A stretch of 31,745 nt of DNA, taken from positions 1 to 31,745 of the forward strand of contig CAWZYQ010000032.1 of NCBI GenBank assembly GCA_963966275.1. The letters are read 5' to 3'. Positions 1 to 8,652 of the stretch are shown here, piece after piece. Within the stretch, counting starts at the first letter, position 1. Every line of letters begins with the position of its first letter. Position numbers and translations under genes: made by a program. The notes below the pieces were generated by a model that was not told the origin of the DNA, did no database searches, and was given only the letters and a program-made list of their open reading frames with translations. The DNA comes from UBA10427 sp003500135. GTDB lineage: Bacteria > Bacteroidota > Bacteroidia > Cytophagales > Cyclobacteriaceae.

Positions 1-52
1 TCTTACTATACTCATTCTCAACTACTTATTCTACTGCGAAACTTGAGTAAAT

Positions 53-82
53 AAAAAACGGTCTATGGCGAACCACAGACCG
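53..82 (-). terminator. intrinsic terminator closing the coaX-OMP-TPR unit
   Basis: Read on the minus strand, CGGTCT (82-77) pairs with AGACCG (64-59). A further CCA/TGG pairing continues the stem after one mismatch and closes a 4-base loop. The stem is followed by six T residues (58-53). It lies 23 bases after the stop codon of the TPR gene. Confidence 0.8.
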
Positions 83-104
83 CAATTTACATATTTCTTA
101 GTTA

Positions 105-1400
105 TTAATCCCTACTTTGGATTGTCACTGTTTCCTGGATCCAGCAACCTACTTTGTAATCCTGGCCTTTTTCCATATTGAAAGTGAATATTTCTTCAGT
201 GGAAGGAAACTGAGCTTTTGAAGCGCTCATGCCGCTGCTGTCTCCGGCCTTACTGTACATGTTATATGCAGCGATATAAACCGCACGGTCATGCACGGGG
301 TTCTCACCACCTTTACAGTCATTGAAACTATTGAAATACAAACTTCCTATGATAGAGTAGGCATCTTTTCTGGTTGGATCAACTGAAACCATTTGTAGTG
401 CATAGTCACGGGCAGTTGATTTTCTGCCTTGTTTAGCATTGATCTTAGCAAGAGCTTCATAGGCATCTGCCTTTCTGGTATTGTCATCCGTAAGCGTAAT
501 GGCCTGCTCATAATATTTCGTAGCACAACCATAATCACCCTTTTCAACACATTTGGCGCCAATCAACTTGGCCAATCCGAATTCAGGTTTATTCTCATGT
601 ACTATCTTAACTGATTTCAAAAATATTTCAGAGTCAAGACATTTTCCGGCAAATGACAATTTCATAATGTTTTCTGCCAACGAAAGGTTGGTGGGGTCAG
701 CTTCGAGCCTTGGCCCCAAAGAATTTTCGATCTTTTCACAATCCACATCGATAGTGGCAGCAAACAACTTATCCACGTTGTCCTGAATTGCATTTAGTCG
801 ATCATTAGGGTCATTTTCCTTTTTATAGTCTATTACATCACTTACCTCACCATAAATATCCAACACATCGTCGTCCGTTACGTTTCCACCGGTTTTTTTA
901 TAACGACGCAATGCGTCCATATATACCACCAGGTTTTGATCCCAGATTTCGTTGCCGTTAAGTTCAAATGTCTTTTTCGCAATTTCGAACAGCGTTTCAT
1001 ATCTGGAACGATCCGCTTTATAGAATTTATATGCATCGAATAGCTTTCGGTTATACACGCTGGCCTCTTCATTAAAGTATTTTACGCGTAGGTCATACAT
1101 TACCATTACCGAATCCTGATACACCTTCTTTTGTGCTTCATCCTGCGTTTCGTCCGCAAGTCCGTCGTATATCTTTGCCCCGTTGATATAAATCGATTTG
1201 TTTAGGTCCGGAGCATTGATGAGCAACCAATGCAAATGATTGGCAGCTTTGCGATAATTGCCTTGCTTATAATTATCAGTATACAAAGCATTTTTAGTCT
1301 CAGCAGTTTCTTTGTCTTCCGGCCAATTCCATCCGGCTTGCGCCATTGCGCTTCCTGCTGCTAAAACTGTAACCAAGAATACAAAAAGCGATTTTCTCAT
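105..1400 (-). CDS. secreted tetratricopeptide-repeat protein of unknown function
   Basis: This 431-residue protein begins with a clear Sec signal peptide (residues 1-20, ending AMAQ), so it acts in the periplasm or at the cell surface. The rest is helical. TPR-like units are seen at about residues 30-60 and, most clearly, 275-345, where a KGDYGCATKYYEQAI helix pair is followed by a second repeat. Several cysteines in the second half could form disulfides. It lies 11 bases after the outer-membrane protein gene and is the last gene of a unit beginning with coaX. TPR proteins usually act as scaffolds in multiprotein complexes, and the pairing with a barrel protein suggests an envelope assembly or transport role. 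That role is inference. The gene itself is secure. Confidence 0.85.
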   Translation of the reverse strand: MRKSLFVFLVTVLAAGSAMAQAGWNWPEDKETAETKNALYTDNYKQGNYRKAANHLHWLLINAPDLNKSIYINGAKIYDGLADETQDEAQKKVYQDSVMVMYDLRVKYFNEEASVYNRKLFDAYKFYKADRSRYETLFEIAKKTFELNGNEIWDQNLVVYMDALRRYKKTGGNVTDDDVLDIYGEVSDVIDYKKENDPNDRLNAIQDNVDKLFAATIDVDCEKIENSLGPRLEADPTNLSLAENIMKLSFAGKCLDSEIFLKSVKIVHENKPEFGLAKLIGAKCVEKGDYGCATKYYEQAITLTDDNTRKADAYEALAKINAKQGRKSTARDYALQMVSVDPTRKDAYSIIGSLYFNSFNDCKGGENPVHDRAVYIAAYNMYSKAGDSSGMSASKAQFPSTEEIFTFNMEKGQDYKVGCWIQETVTIQSRD

Positions 1401-1411
1401 AATATTCCCTT

Positions 1412-2704
1412 TTAATTAAATTTTCTTTGTTTTCTGTACCAACCAAACGACTGATCGTTAAAGCCAATACTTAATGATATTTTGTAATAGTCTTCCTGAA
1501 TCGAGCCATTCTCAGTGGTTCCCATTTTTCCCCAATTGAACCCCAGATTAGCAGTCGATACTGCTCCGACTGGTAAAGATACCCCAAAATTAATACCAAA
1601 ATCGTCAACTGTCGCACCATTTATCAAATATGGCGTTTGAGAATAGTAGCCTCCTAGCTGGTAAGTTACTCGTTTTAAGTAACTTGTGACAGATGTTGGG
1701 TCGGGCACAAATTTTCCTCCGATAATCATTTTATAGCTGTCACCATAGCTATTATTCTCTCCATTTTCATTTCTAAAAGCGCTGAACTGCTCGCTGTAAA
1801 AGTCCATTCCGATCATCCATTTGTACCCGCGCGAATAGGAGACCCCTGCTCCAAACTTTGATGGAAACTTCATCCTATTTTTCGTTTCACCCTGAAGCAC
1901 CACGGTATCTGATACATTCTCTCCTATGTCTTGCTGAAATCGCAATTGTAATTCTTCAGTTGAAAATGCGTTTATATCCGCTGCGAAGTCATACGTCACT
2001 CCGAAATTTATGGAGTTTTTATCATTGACACGCCATTCATATGCTGCGCTTCCATTGAATTTAAAATCGGAAAACCTTGTTTTTAAGCTGTACACCGATG
2101 GCAAAAATGATTCTCCGGGTTCAGGGATCCAATTTATAACAGATAATCTCTCAATTGTACTAAACAGGTAAGTAACCTTTCCACCTACGTAAAAGTTTTT
2201 GAATGGAGTATATCCGGCTGCCATAAAAAGTTGTGCCGCACCTCCATTTCCTGTGTAATTATAAACCAAATTTCGTTGAGCTGATTCAAGGCTGTCGATA
2301 GTAAATATATCATAATTGACTGAACTGTAAGGGGCCAGGCCAATCATCATACCCATTTTCCCGGTCTTGATTGGAAAACCTAAGAGTATATAATTGGCGA
2401 AACCGGATCTAAAATTTTCATTAATTGAGCTGGTACGTACATCATTGTTTTCGTAGGTAAATGCTGCTTCAAAGCTTGTGAATGAATTTTTGGCCAACAA
2501 AGCAGGGTTTACCCAATTTAAAATCCATGGAGTGCCGTGGCTCAGACCCAACCCGCCCATATTCTGATTATAAATCAAGGCGTTTTCGTTAATTTTACCT
2601 ATGCCAATAGCGGAATAAGGTGAGGCAGCCCTTTGACCAAAGGACAAATGATTGACCAGCAGTCCGAAAAAGACTGCACATAAAAAAATACTAAAGCTCC
2701 TCAT
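1412..2704 (-). CDS. outer-membrane beta-barrel protein, FadL-like fold possible
   Basis: The 430-residue product has a signal peptide (about residues 1-23, ending SFGQ). It continues with alternating hydrophobic and polar strands rich in Gly, Tyr, Phe and Asn, typical of an outer-membrane barrel. The early segment with NMGGLGLSHG and NPALLA resembles the N-terminal region of FadL/OmpP1-type and Bacteroidota PorV-like proteins, but I cannot assign a family firmly. The last strand ends near YRKQRKFN rather than with a terminal aromatic residue. Its start overlaps the end of coaX by 14 bases, so the two are probably cotranscribed and translationally coupled. The secreted TPR protein follows. 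The substrate is unknown. Confidence 0.8.
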   Translation of the reverse strand: MRSFSIFLCAVFFGLLVNHLSFGQRAASPYSAIGIGKINENALIYNQNMGGLGLSHGTPWILNWVNPALLAKNSFTSFEAAFTYENNDVRTSSINENFRSGFANYILLGFPIKTGKMGMMIGLAPYSSVNYDIFTIDSLESAQRNLVYNYTGNGGAAQLFMAAGYTPFKNFYVGGKVTYLFSTIERLSVINWIPEPGESFLPSVYSLKTRFSDFKFNGSAAYEWRVNDKNSINFGVTYDFAADINAFSTEELQLRFQQDIGENVSDTVVLQGETKNRMKFPSKFGAGVSYSRGYKWMIGMDFYSEQFSAFRNENGENNSYGDSYKMIIGGKFVPDPTSVTSYLKRVTYQLGGYYSQTPYLINGATVDDFGINFGVSLPVGAVSTANLGFNWGKMGTTENGSIQEDYYKISLSIGFNDQSFGWYRKQRKFN

Positions 2705-3413
2705 TATGTTTCAGAATATGGTTTAAACCCATAAGTACTAATTCGGGAATTGCAAAGATGTGTGCTTTTAATTTAGATTCAAAAAATTTTGCGTCACCAC
2801 CACTTAAAATAATGTTCAAATCATCAAATTTTTCCTTATAACGCGAAACAATGCCTTCTATTTCAGCTATTGTACCATTAATTACACCCGATAAAATAGA
2901 TTTTTTAGTGCTCCTCCCAATCAGAGGCACTTCTGAAACACCAAGATCTACCAAAGGTAACCTGGAGGTATAATTATGTAGCGCCTTTAACCTCAATATG
3001 GCTCCCGGAGAAATACCTCCTCCATGAAATTCAGAGTTTTGGTCGATAAAATCGTAGGTAATGCAAGTTCCGCAATCAATGATCAAGTTATTTTTATTTG
3101 GAAATTTTGCCTGGGCGCCAGCCGCATTGGCCAACCGGTCACTTCCCAGGGTATCTGGTGTTTCATAATTGTTGGCAAAAGGCAATTGGGTGTTTTTGTC
3201 AAGCAAGTAAAGCGGGGCTTGCGTACTGAGCCTAACCATAAATTTCTCCAGTTTTTTACTTACCGAGCTGATCATCACGGACTTGGGCTCATACTGGCGT
3301 ACAAGCTCCATTATCTCCTTTTTTTTCACTTCTCGTTTTACCAGAATCAGTCGATCCTCGTCAAAAAGACCAATTTTGGCGCTGGTATTTCCAAAGTCTA
3401 TTACGAACCTCAA
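2691..3413 (-). CDS. coaX: type III pantothenate kinase
   Basis: CoaX phosphorylates pantothenate with ATP, the first step of coenzyme A synthesis, in the cytoplasm. The phosphate-binding motif IDFGNT is at residues 5-10 counted from the TTG codon at 3413. LGSDR (residues 89-93) carries the conserved aspartate, followed by DCGTCITYD (113-121) and GGGISPG (131-137). From TTG the protein is 240 residues, the usual size. An ATG at 3479 gives a 22-residue basic extension that family members lack, so I prefer TTG, though the ATG cannot be excluded. No Shine-Dalgarno decides it. The gene overlaps the following barrel-protein gene by 14 bases and is divergent from anmK. Confidence 0.9.
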   Translation of the reverse strand: MRFVIDFGNTSAKIGLFDEDRLILVKREVKKKEIMELVRQYEPKSVMISSVSKKLEKFMVRLSTQAPLYLLDKNTQLPFANNYETPDTLGSDRLANAAGAQAKFPNKNNLIIDCGTCITYDFIDQNSEFHGGGISPGAILRLKALHNYTSRLPLVDLGVSEVPLIGRSTKKSILSGVINGTIAEIEGIVSRYKEKFDDLNIILSGGDAKFFESKLKAHIFAIPELVLMGLNHILKHNEEL

Positions 3414-3559
3414 TACGATATGCTTTGAATTTAAACGTCGCAAAAATGCAAAATTGAGTGGATTTTTTAAAACCTCCAATGCGCTATTTTCAATTGTTGG
3501 GTTATTTCATAAAGGTCTCTGCCATCCTTTTTATATCTTCGCTCCAAATATTATTAACT

Positions 3560-4642
3560 ATGAAATCATCCTGGCGGGTAATTGGTTTAATGTCGGGCAC
3601 GTCGCTTGATGGTCTTGATGCTGCATATTGTGGATTTACGAGAAATGATGATAAATGGCAGTATGAATTATTAGGTACTTTTTTTGTACCATACCCCCAT
3701 GAATTACAAAAGGAACTACAGAATATCTATCACGAAAGCGCCCGGAACCTGGTTCATTGGAACCTTGAACTGGGTAAATGGTATGGAAAAGTCGTAAGGG
3801 ATCAAGTCCTCCAAATGAAATGGCAACCGGATTTCATCGCCTCTCATGGACAGACGATTTTTCACGATCCGGCGAAAGGCTACACTACTCAAATTGGCGA
3901 TGCTATGGCTTTGCATTTGGCTGCTGGTATTCCCGTTATTGCCGACTTCCGGCATTTAGATGTCCTGCTTGGGGGGCAGGGCGCCCCCCTGGTTCCTATC
4001 GGTGATAAACATCTATTTTCTGATTATGATTTCAGGTTAAATATAGGAGGCTTCGCCAATATTTCTTTTGAAAAAGACGGCGAAACCATTGCCTATGATA
4101 TTTCTGCAGCCAACATCATAATTAATGACCTGGCGTGTAAACTTGGCAAACCCTATGACCACAATGGTGAGCTCGGCGCCAAAGGGATACTGGATCCTTT
4201 GTTGCTAAACACCCTGAATCAACTGGACTTCTATAAGGCCAAGCCACCGAAATCACTCGGATATGAATGGGTCGAAAATGAAGTGTGGCCGGCACTAAGC
4301 CAATCTGATCTTTCTCTTACTGATCAATTACACACGTACTACCACCATTTAGCCTTTCAGATCTCCAATGCCATTCTTAATCAAAAAGACAATGGAAAAT
4401 TACTGATCACCGGCGGGGGGGCACATAATTCCTTTTTAGTTGAATTGATTCGTTATTACTCAAAAAATACCCGGATTATTTTACCTGACAAAAACATAAT
4501 TGATTATAAGGAAGCAATAATTTTTGCATTTTTGGGGCTTCTTAGATGGCTCGGGGAGCCCAATACACTGAGTAGTGCCACAGGCGCTTCGCAGGACAGC
4601 TCCGGAGGCATCATTTATAACAACATACATCCAAAAAAATAA
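3560..4642 (+). CDS. anmK: anhydro-N-acetylmuramic acid kinase
   Basis: AnmK opens the 1,6-anhydro ring of anhydro-MurNAc and phosphorylates it to MurNAc-6-phosphate during cell-wall recycling in the cytoplasm. The ATP-binding motif GLMSGTSLDG is at residues 9-18, SHGQT at 95-99, and the catalytic-aspartate region DFRHLDVLLGGQGAPLVP at 129-146 (D134). NIGGFANIS (161-169) and a C-terminal ITGGGAHN glycine loop follow. The reading frame is open back to 3458, but family homology begins at the ATG at 3560, giving 360 residues, the usual length. The amino acid dehydrogenase gene follows after 8 bases, so the two probably form an operon. Confidence 0.95.
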   Translation: MKSSWRVIGLMSGTSLDGLDAAYCGFTRNDDKWQYELLGTFFVPYPHELQKELQNIYHESARNLVHWNLELGKWYGKVVRDQVLQMKWQPDFIASHGQTIFHDPAKGYTTQIGDAMALHLAAGIPVIADFRHLDVLLGGQGAPLVPIGDKHLFSDYDFRLNIGGFANISFEKDGETIAYDISAANIIINDLACKLGKPYDHNGELGAKGILDPLLLNTLNQLDFYKAKPPKSLGYEWVENEVWPALSQSDLSLTDQLHTYYHHLAFQISNAILNQKDNGKLLITGGGAHNSFLVELIRYYSKNTRIILPDKNIIDYKEAIIFAFLGLLRWLGEPNTLSSATGASQDSSGGIIYNNIHPKK

Positions 4643-4650
4643 AAATTAGA

Positions 4651-5877
4651 ATGAAGAAGTTGCTAAAGGAGTTTGAGGATAAAAATCCTGAAATTGTATT
4701 TGAATGGAACGACCCCGAAACCGAGGCGAGTGGTTGGGTAGTAATAAATTCATTGCGTGGCGGCGCCGCTGGTGGAGGTACCCGTATGCGACCGGGGCTG
4801 GACCGTGGCGAAGTAGTGGCACTGGCCAAAACCATGGAAGTGAAATTTACCGTTTCTGGGCCGGAAATAGGTGGCGCCAAATCAGGTATAAACTTTGATC
4901 CAAACGACCCCAGGAAAGAAGGCGTATTGAAAAGGTGGTACAACGCCGTAACCCCATTGCTGAAAAACTACTATGGCACCGGAGGCGACCTGAATGTTGA
5001 TGAGATTCATGAAGTTATACCCATTACCGAAGAGTTTGGGGTGTGGCATCCGCAAGAGGGCATAGTGAATGGGCATTACAAAGCCACAGAGCCGCAAAAA
5101 ATAAAAAAACTGGGGCAGTTGCGGCAGGGGGTGGTAAAAGTGGTGGAAGACTATCATTTCAGCCCAAGGATTGAATCGAAATATACTATAGCCGATATGA
5201 TCACCGGTTATGGAGTCGCCGAAGCTGTGAAGCACTACTATACCCTATGGGGTGGCGCCCTGGAAACTAAAAGAGCCATTATTCAGGGGTGGGGAAATGT
5301 TGGAGCCTCCGCTGCATTTTATCTGGCGCGTGAAGGAGTAAAAGTTGTTGGCATTATTGATAGAGTTGGTGGACTAATCAACGAGGAAGGGTTTTCGTTT
5401 GATGAGATCAAAACATTATACCTGAACCGTAAAGGCAACCAACTCAATGCAGAAAACCTGATCCCATTTGAGAAAATCAACGAAACCATTTGGTCTTTGC
5501 CCCATGATATATTTATTCCGGCTGCGGCAAGCAGGCTGATCACGAGGAACCAGGTAGAGGCCATGATAGATAATGGACTAGAAGTAGTATCATGTGGGGC
5601 TAATGTGCCTTTTGCCGACCCTGAAATATTTTTCGGCCCGATAGCAGATTTTGCCGATGAAAAAGTGTCTATTATTCCTGACTTTATTGCCAACTGTGGT
5701 ATGGCTCGTGTATTTGCCTATTTGATGCAGAGCAATGTGGAAATTACCGACGATGCCATCTTTCGTGACGTCTCTGAAACCATTCATGAGGCCCTTGATC
5801 AGGTGAGAAAAGACCACAAAGAAAAAACAGGTATTGCCAAGGCAAGCTTTACAAAAGCCCTGGAAAAATTGATGTAA
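4651..5877 (+). CDS. Glu/Leu/Phe/Val dehydrogenase family enzyme
   Basis: This 408-residue enzyme belongs to the amino acid dehydrogenase superfamily, which deaminates an amino acid to its 2-oxo acid with NAD(P). The N-terminal dimerisation domain has a glycine-rich loop (GGAAGGGTRM, 37-46), the substrate lysine region (K65) and the catalytic-lysine motif GGAKSGINFDP (74-84, K77). GTGGDLNV (109-116) supplies the expected aspartate (D113). The C-terminal Rossmann domain has QGWGNVG (212-218). It is longer than leucine dehydrogenases and shorter than hexameric glutamate dehydrogenases, so substrate and cofactor are not settled from sequence. It follows anmK by 8 bases. A link to peptidoglycan-derived amino acids is only a guess. 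Confidence 0.88.
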   Translation: MKKLLKEFEDKNPEIVFEWNDPETEASGWVVINSLRGGAAGGGTRMRPGLDRGEVVALAKTMEVKFTVSGPEIGGAKSGINFDPNDPRKEGVLKRWYNAVTPLLKNYYGTGGDLNVDEIHEVIPITEEFGVWHPQEGIVNGHYKATEPQKIKKLGQLRQGVVKVVEDYHFSPRIESKYTIADMITGYGVAEAVKHYYTLWGGALETKRAIIQGWGNVGASAAFYLAREGVKVVGIIDRVGGLINEEGFSFDEIKTLYLNRKGNQLNAENLIPFEKINETIWSLPHDIFIPAAASRLITRNQVEAMIDNGLEVVSCGANVPFADPEIFFGPIADFADEKVSIIPDFIANCGMARVFAYLMQSNVEITDDAIFRDVSETIHEALDQVRKDHKEKTGIAKASFTKALEKLM

Positions 5878-6019
5878 GCCATCTGTACGCTAAATGCGGC
5901 AAAACTTAATTGAATTATTTGATATTTTTCCTTTTTTTGCCGTTTTTAGCGTCGCTTTTGAGCAATACTTGATAGGGGTTGAACCTTAAAAAAATCCTAA
6001 ATTTTAATTCCATTACCCA

Positions 6020-7516
6020 ATGAGGACACTCATTTTTTCTGTCTTTGTATGTTTAACCCTGATTTCTCAGCCTGTTTTATCAAGTGAAGTAAGAACTGAT
6101 GAAAATGTTAGGGCTATTGAAAAAGTAGACCAACATTCATCAGACCAAAATAGTGAACACGCTTCACACGAAGCGCATGAAAGTGAAGGGCATGAAGTAC
6201 CGGGATGGGCGGTCATACCGTTTGTTATACTACTTTTAATGATTGCTACCGGCCCACTTTTTTATGAGCATTTCTGGCATCACAATTATCCGAAAATTGC
6301 TATTGCGTTGGCAGCGATAGTTGTTTTGTATTACATATTTGCATTAGGAGATGTTTCTCACCCGATCCACGCACTATTCGAATATGTACAATTTATCGCC
6401 CTGCTCACTGGCCTATTTGTTGCCTCCGGAGGAATTCAAATAGATATTGACAAAAAGTCAACTCCCATGGCCAATGTAGCCATACTTGCCATTGGCGCCA
6501 TTATTGCCAATATAATCGGAACAACCGGGGCCAGTATGCTGCTAATCCGGCCATTTATCCGTTTAAATGAAAACCGTATTCAGGCCTACCATATCGTATT
6601 TTTTATATTTGTAATTAGCAACGTGGGCGGTTCTTTAACACCCATTGGTGACCCACCACTCTTTCTTGGATTTTTAAAAGGTGTTCCATTTTTCTGGACA
6701 CTCACCCATAATGTTCTGGCCTGGGCATTTGCCATAGTTGTACTTTGTGCTGCGTTTTATTGGTTTGACAAAAGAAACAAAAAATTAAATATTCTGGCAG
6801 AACCGCATACACCAACCGGTAAAATCGAATTGAAAGGGACAAAAAACTTTGCCTGGCTTGCCATTGTAGTTATTGCGGTCTTTCTGGATCCTAATGTGTT
6901 CGAATGGGTGCCGGCAATACACTATCACGGGCAAAAATTTTCTTTCCTGCGGGAAATAATAATGCTTTCAGCAGCATATTTTTCGTACAAATTTGCTAAT
7001 AAGGATGCCCTTAAATTCAATGAATTTAATTTTGAACCGATTCGAGAAGTCGCCTTCATCTTTATCGGTATATTTGGCACAATGATGCCCGCCCTTGAAC
7101 TGGTCGGGAACTTTGCCAAATCGCCGGCCGGAGCTCAGCTAATCAGCCATAATACACTTTATTGGGGCACTGGATTACTTTCAGGTTTTCTGGATAACGC
7201 ACCAACCTACCTTAATTTCCTGGCGGCGGCCATGGCCTCAAAAGGCGCTGAAATCAATAACATTGAGCAAGTAAGACAGTTTGCTGAAGGAGGGTTTGAG
7301 GATTCTGTATTACTGCTGAAATCCATATCCATTGCCGCTGTATTCTTTGGGGCTTTTACTTATATCGGAAATGGCCCGAACTTTATGGTCAAATCTATTG
7401 CTGAACAGGTAGGCATTAAAATGCCCTCCTTTTTTGGCTACATTATCAGGTACTCAATTCCGGTCTTGCTACCTCTTTTGATTATTGTTTGGATAGTATT
7501 TTTTCTGTTCAGATAG
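6020..7516 (+). CDS. UIT6-type (CitMHS_2) membrane transporter, putative Na+/H+ antiporter
   Basis: A 498-residue polytopic inner-membrane protein of the ion transporter superfamily that includes NhaD and ArsB. Conserved motifs are GTTGASMLLIRP (167-178), NVGGSLTPIGDPPLFLG (201-217) and LDNAPTYLNF (391-400). The first two are the usual paired re-entrant loops. About 12 hydrophobic segments are visible. The N-terminus has a cleavable signal-like segment (1-22) and then a hydrophilic stretch with five histidines (39, 47, 50, 53, 58) among acidic residues before the first core helix at about residue 62. The transported ion is not certain: family annotations vary between sodium/proton antiport and citrate-like carboxylates. 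It stands alone between an operon on its left and a convergent unit on its right. Confidence 0.85.
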   Translation: MRTLIFSVFVCLTLISQPVLSSEVRTDENVRAIEKVDQHSSDQNSEHASHEAHESEGHEVPGWAVIPFVILLLMIATGPLFYEHFWHHNYPKIAIALAAIVVLYYIFALGDVSHPIHALFEYVQFIALLTGLFVASGGIQIDIDKKSTPMANVAILAIGAIIANIIGTTGASMLLIRPFIRLNENRIQAYHIVFFIFVISNVGGSLTPIGDPPLFLGFLKGVPFFWTLTHNVLAWAFAIVVLCAAFYWFDKRNKKLNILAEPHTPTGKIELKGTKNFAWLAIVVIAVFLDPNVFEWVPAIHYHGQKFSFLREIIMLSAAYFSYKFANKDALKFNEFNFEPIREVAFIFIGIFGTMMPALELVGNFAKSPAGAQLISHNTLYWGTGLLSGFLDNAPTYLNFLAAAMASKGAEINNIEQVRQFAEGGFEDSVLLLKSISIAAVFFGAFTYIGNGPNFMVKSIAEQVGIKMPSFFGYIIRYSIPVLLPLLIIVWIVFFLFR

Positions 7517-7522
7517 AAAATT

Positions 7523-7556
7523 AAAAAAGCCGGTCCCCTTATGAAGATACCGGCTT
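7523..7556 (-). terminator. intrinsic terminator at the end of the adenosine kinase unit, possibly bidirectional
   Basis: AAGCCGGT (7527-7534) pairs with ACCGGCTT (7549-7556) around a 14-base loop. On the minus strand the stem is followed by a run of T, which suits the unit ending with the adenosine kinase gene at 7611. On the plus strand it lies 10 bases after the transporter stop codon but lacks a long T tract, so termination in that direction would be weaker. Confidence 0.8.
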
Positions 7557-7610
7557 ACTAAAATTTCCATATCCCAGACTGTTTAAGCCCTATTACATTT
7601 TTTAAACTTC

Positions 7611-8594
7611 TTATGATGAAACCAACTGGCTTACCTCCTCATTGATCATTTTCCATCTGGCAGCGTCCATTCTGGCGCCGATTACCTCAATTACTTTACC
7701 CGCTACTAATGAGCCTATGGCCCCGCATTTGTCAAACGGCAGATTCCTTACCAATCCATATAGAAATCCTGCGGCATAAAGATCCCCGGCTCCAGTGGTG
7801 TCCACGCTTTCTGCCGTAATGGGTTCGATTTCGTATACTTTACCCTCCGATTTTACCAGTGATCCCTTTTTACCGGTTTTCACAACGGCGATTTCACATT
7901 TCGACGCCAGCTCTTCAAGCGCCTCTTGAGGTTCCTTGCCAGTGAGGGCACGCGCTTCTTCTTCATTGGCGAAAACAATATCTACATACTCTTCAATAAT
8001 CGAATTCAGAAATTCCACATTGGTTTCAACTACATTATAGCTGGCAGTATCAACAACTACTTTCATTGAAAGCTTTTTGGCCAATTTTACGGCTTCTTCA
8101 ATAAGCGCATGGTTTTGAACGAGGTAGCCTTCAAGGTATAAATAATCGTAATCTTTGAAGTCGTCTTCCTTCAAATCATCGGGGCTCAATTCTATGGCAG
8201 CGCCCAGGAATGTGGCAAATGTTCTTTCGGCATCATTACTAATCAAAGCCACTGCACGACCGGTTTGGGTATCGGTGATGCCCATTTTCGTTTCTATTTG
8301 ACGATCCTGAAGTTGATTTTGAAAAATTTGACCAAATTCATCCTTGCCAATTTTACCGATGTAGCCGCATGGAGCTCCCAAGTTGGCCAGTCCGTCAATT
8401 GTATTGGCCGCGGAACCTCCCGAATTGATCTGTTTCGCCAGATTTTTGGCTCCTTCCAAAACCTCATTCGATTTTTGATCGTCGACCAGTTGCATGCTGC
8501 CTTTTGGTAAATTGTATGTCACTAAAGTATCATCGCTCTCAAGACGGATCAATACATCGACCAGGGCATTGCCAATTCCTAATATTTTTTTCAT
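7611..8594 (-). CDS. PfkB-family sugar/nucleoside kinase, probable adenosine kinase
   Basis: A 327-residue ribokinase-fold enzyme. The substrate-binding signature GGSAANT (59-65) is followed by GKIGKDEFG (80-88). The C-terminal PfkB signature DTTGAGD (265-271) supplies the catalytic base D271 and the anion hole. Overall pattern and length match the proteins annotated as adenosine kinase in Bacteroidota, which phosphorylate adenosine to AMP in purine salvage. Related nucleoside or sugar specificities cannot be ruled out by eye. It lies 58 bases after the aspartate kinase gene and is the last gene before the terminator at 7523. Confidence 0.88.
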   Translation of the reverse strand: MKKILGIGNALVDVLIRLESDDTLVTYNLPKGSMQLVDDQKSNEVLEGAKNLAKQINSGGSAANTIDGLANLGAPCGYIGKIGKDEFGQIFQNQLQDRQIETKMGITDTQTGRAVALISNDAERTFATFLGAAIELSPDDLKEDDFKDYDYLYLEGYLVQNHALIEEAVKLAKKLSMKVVVDTASYNVVETNVEFLNSIIEEYVDIVFANEEEARALTGKEPQEALEELASKCEIAVVKTGKKGSLVKSEGKVYEIEPITAESVDTTGAGDLYAAGFLYGLVRNLPFDKCGAIGSLVAGKVIEVIGARMDAARWKMINEEVSQLVSS

Positions 8595-8652
8595 TTTTTA
8601 TGAGTTTAAAAACTACTGATAATGCAAAGCGCCACAAATTGTACTTTGATAA

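Noticed and set aside
3458..3559. 34-residue N-terminal extension of AnmK, which looks hydrophobic like a signal peptide
   Set aside because: AnmK is cytoplasmic and homology begins at the ATG at 3560. The extension overlaps the 5' region of coaX and is the likely promoter region.
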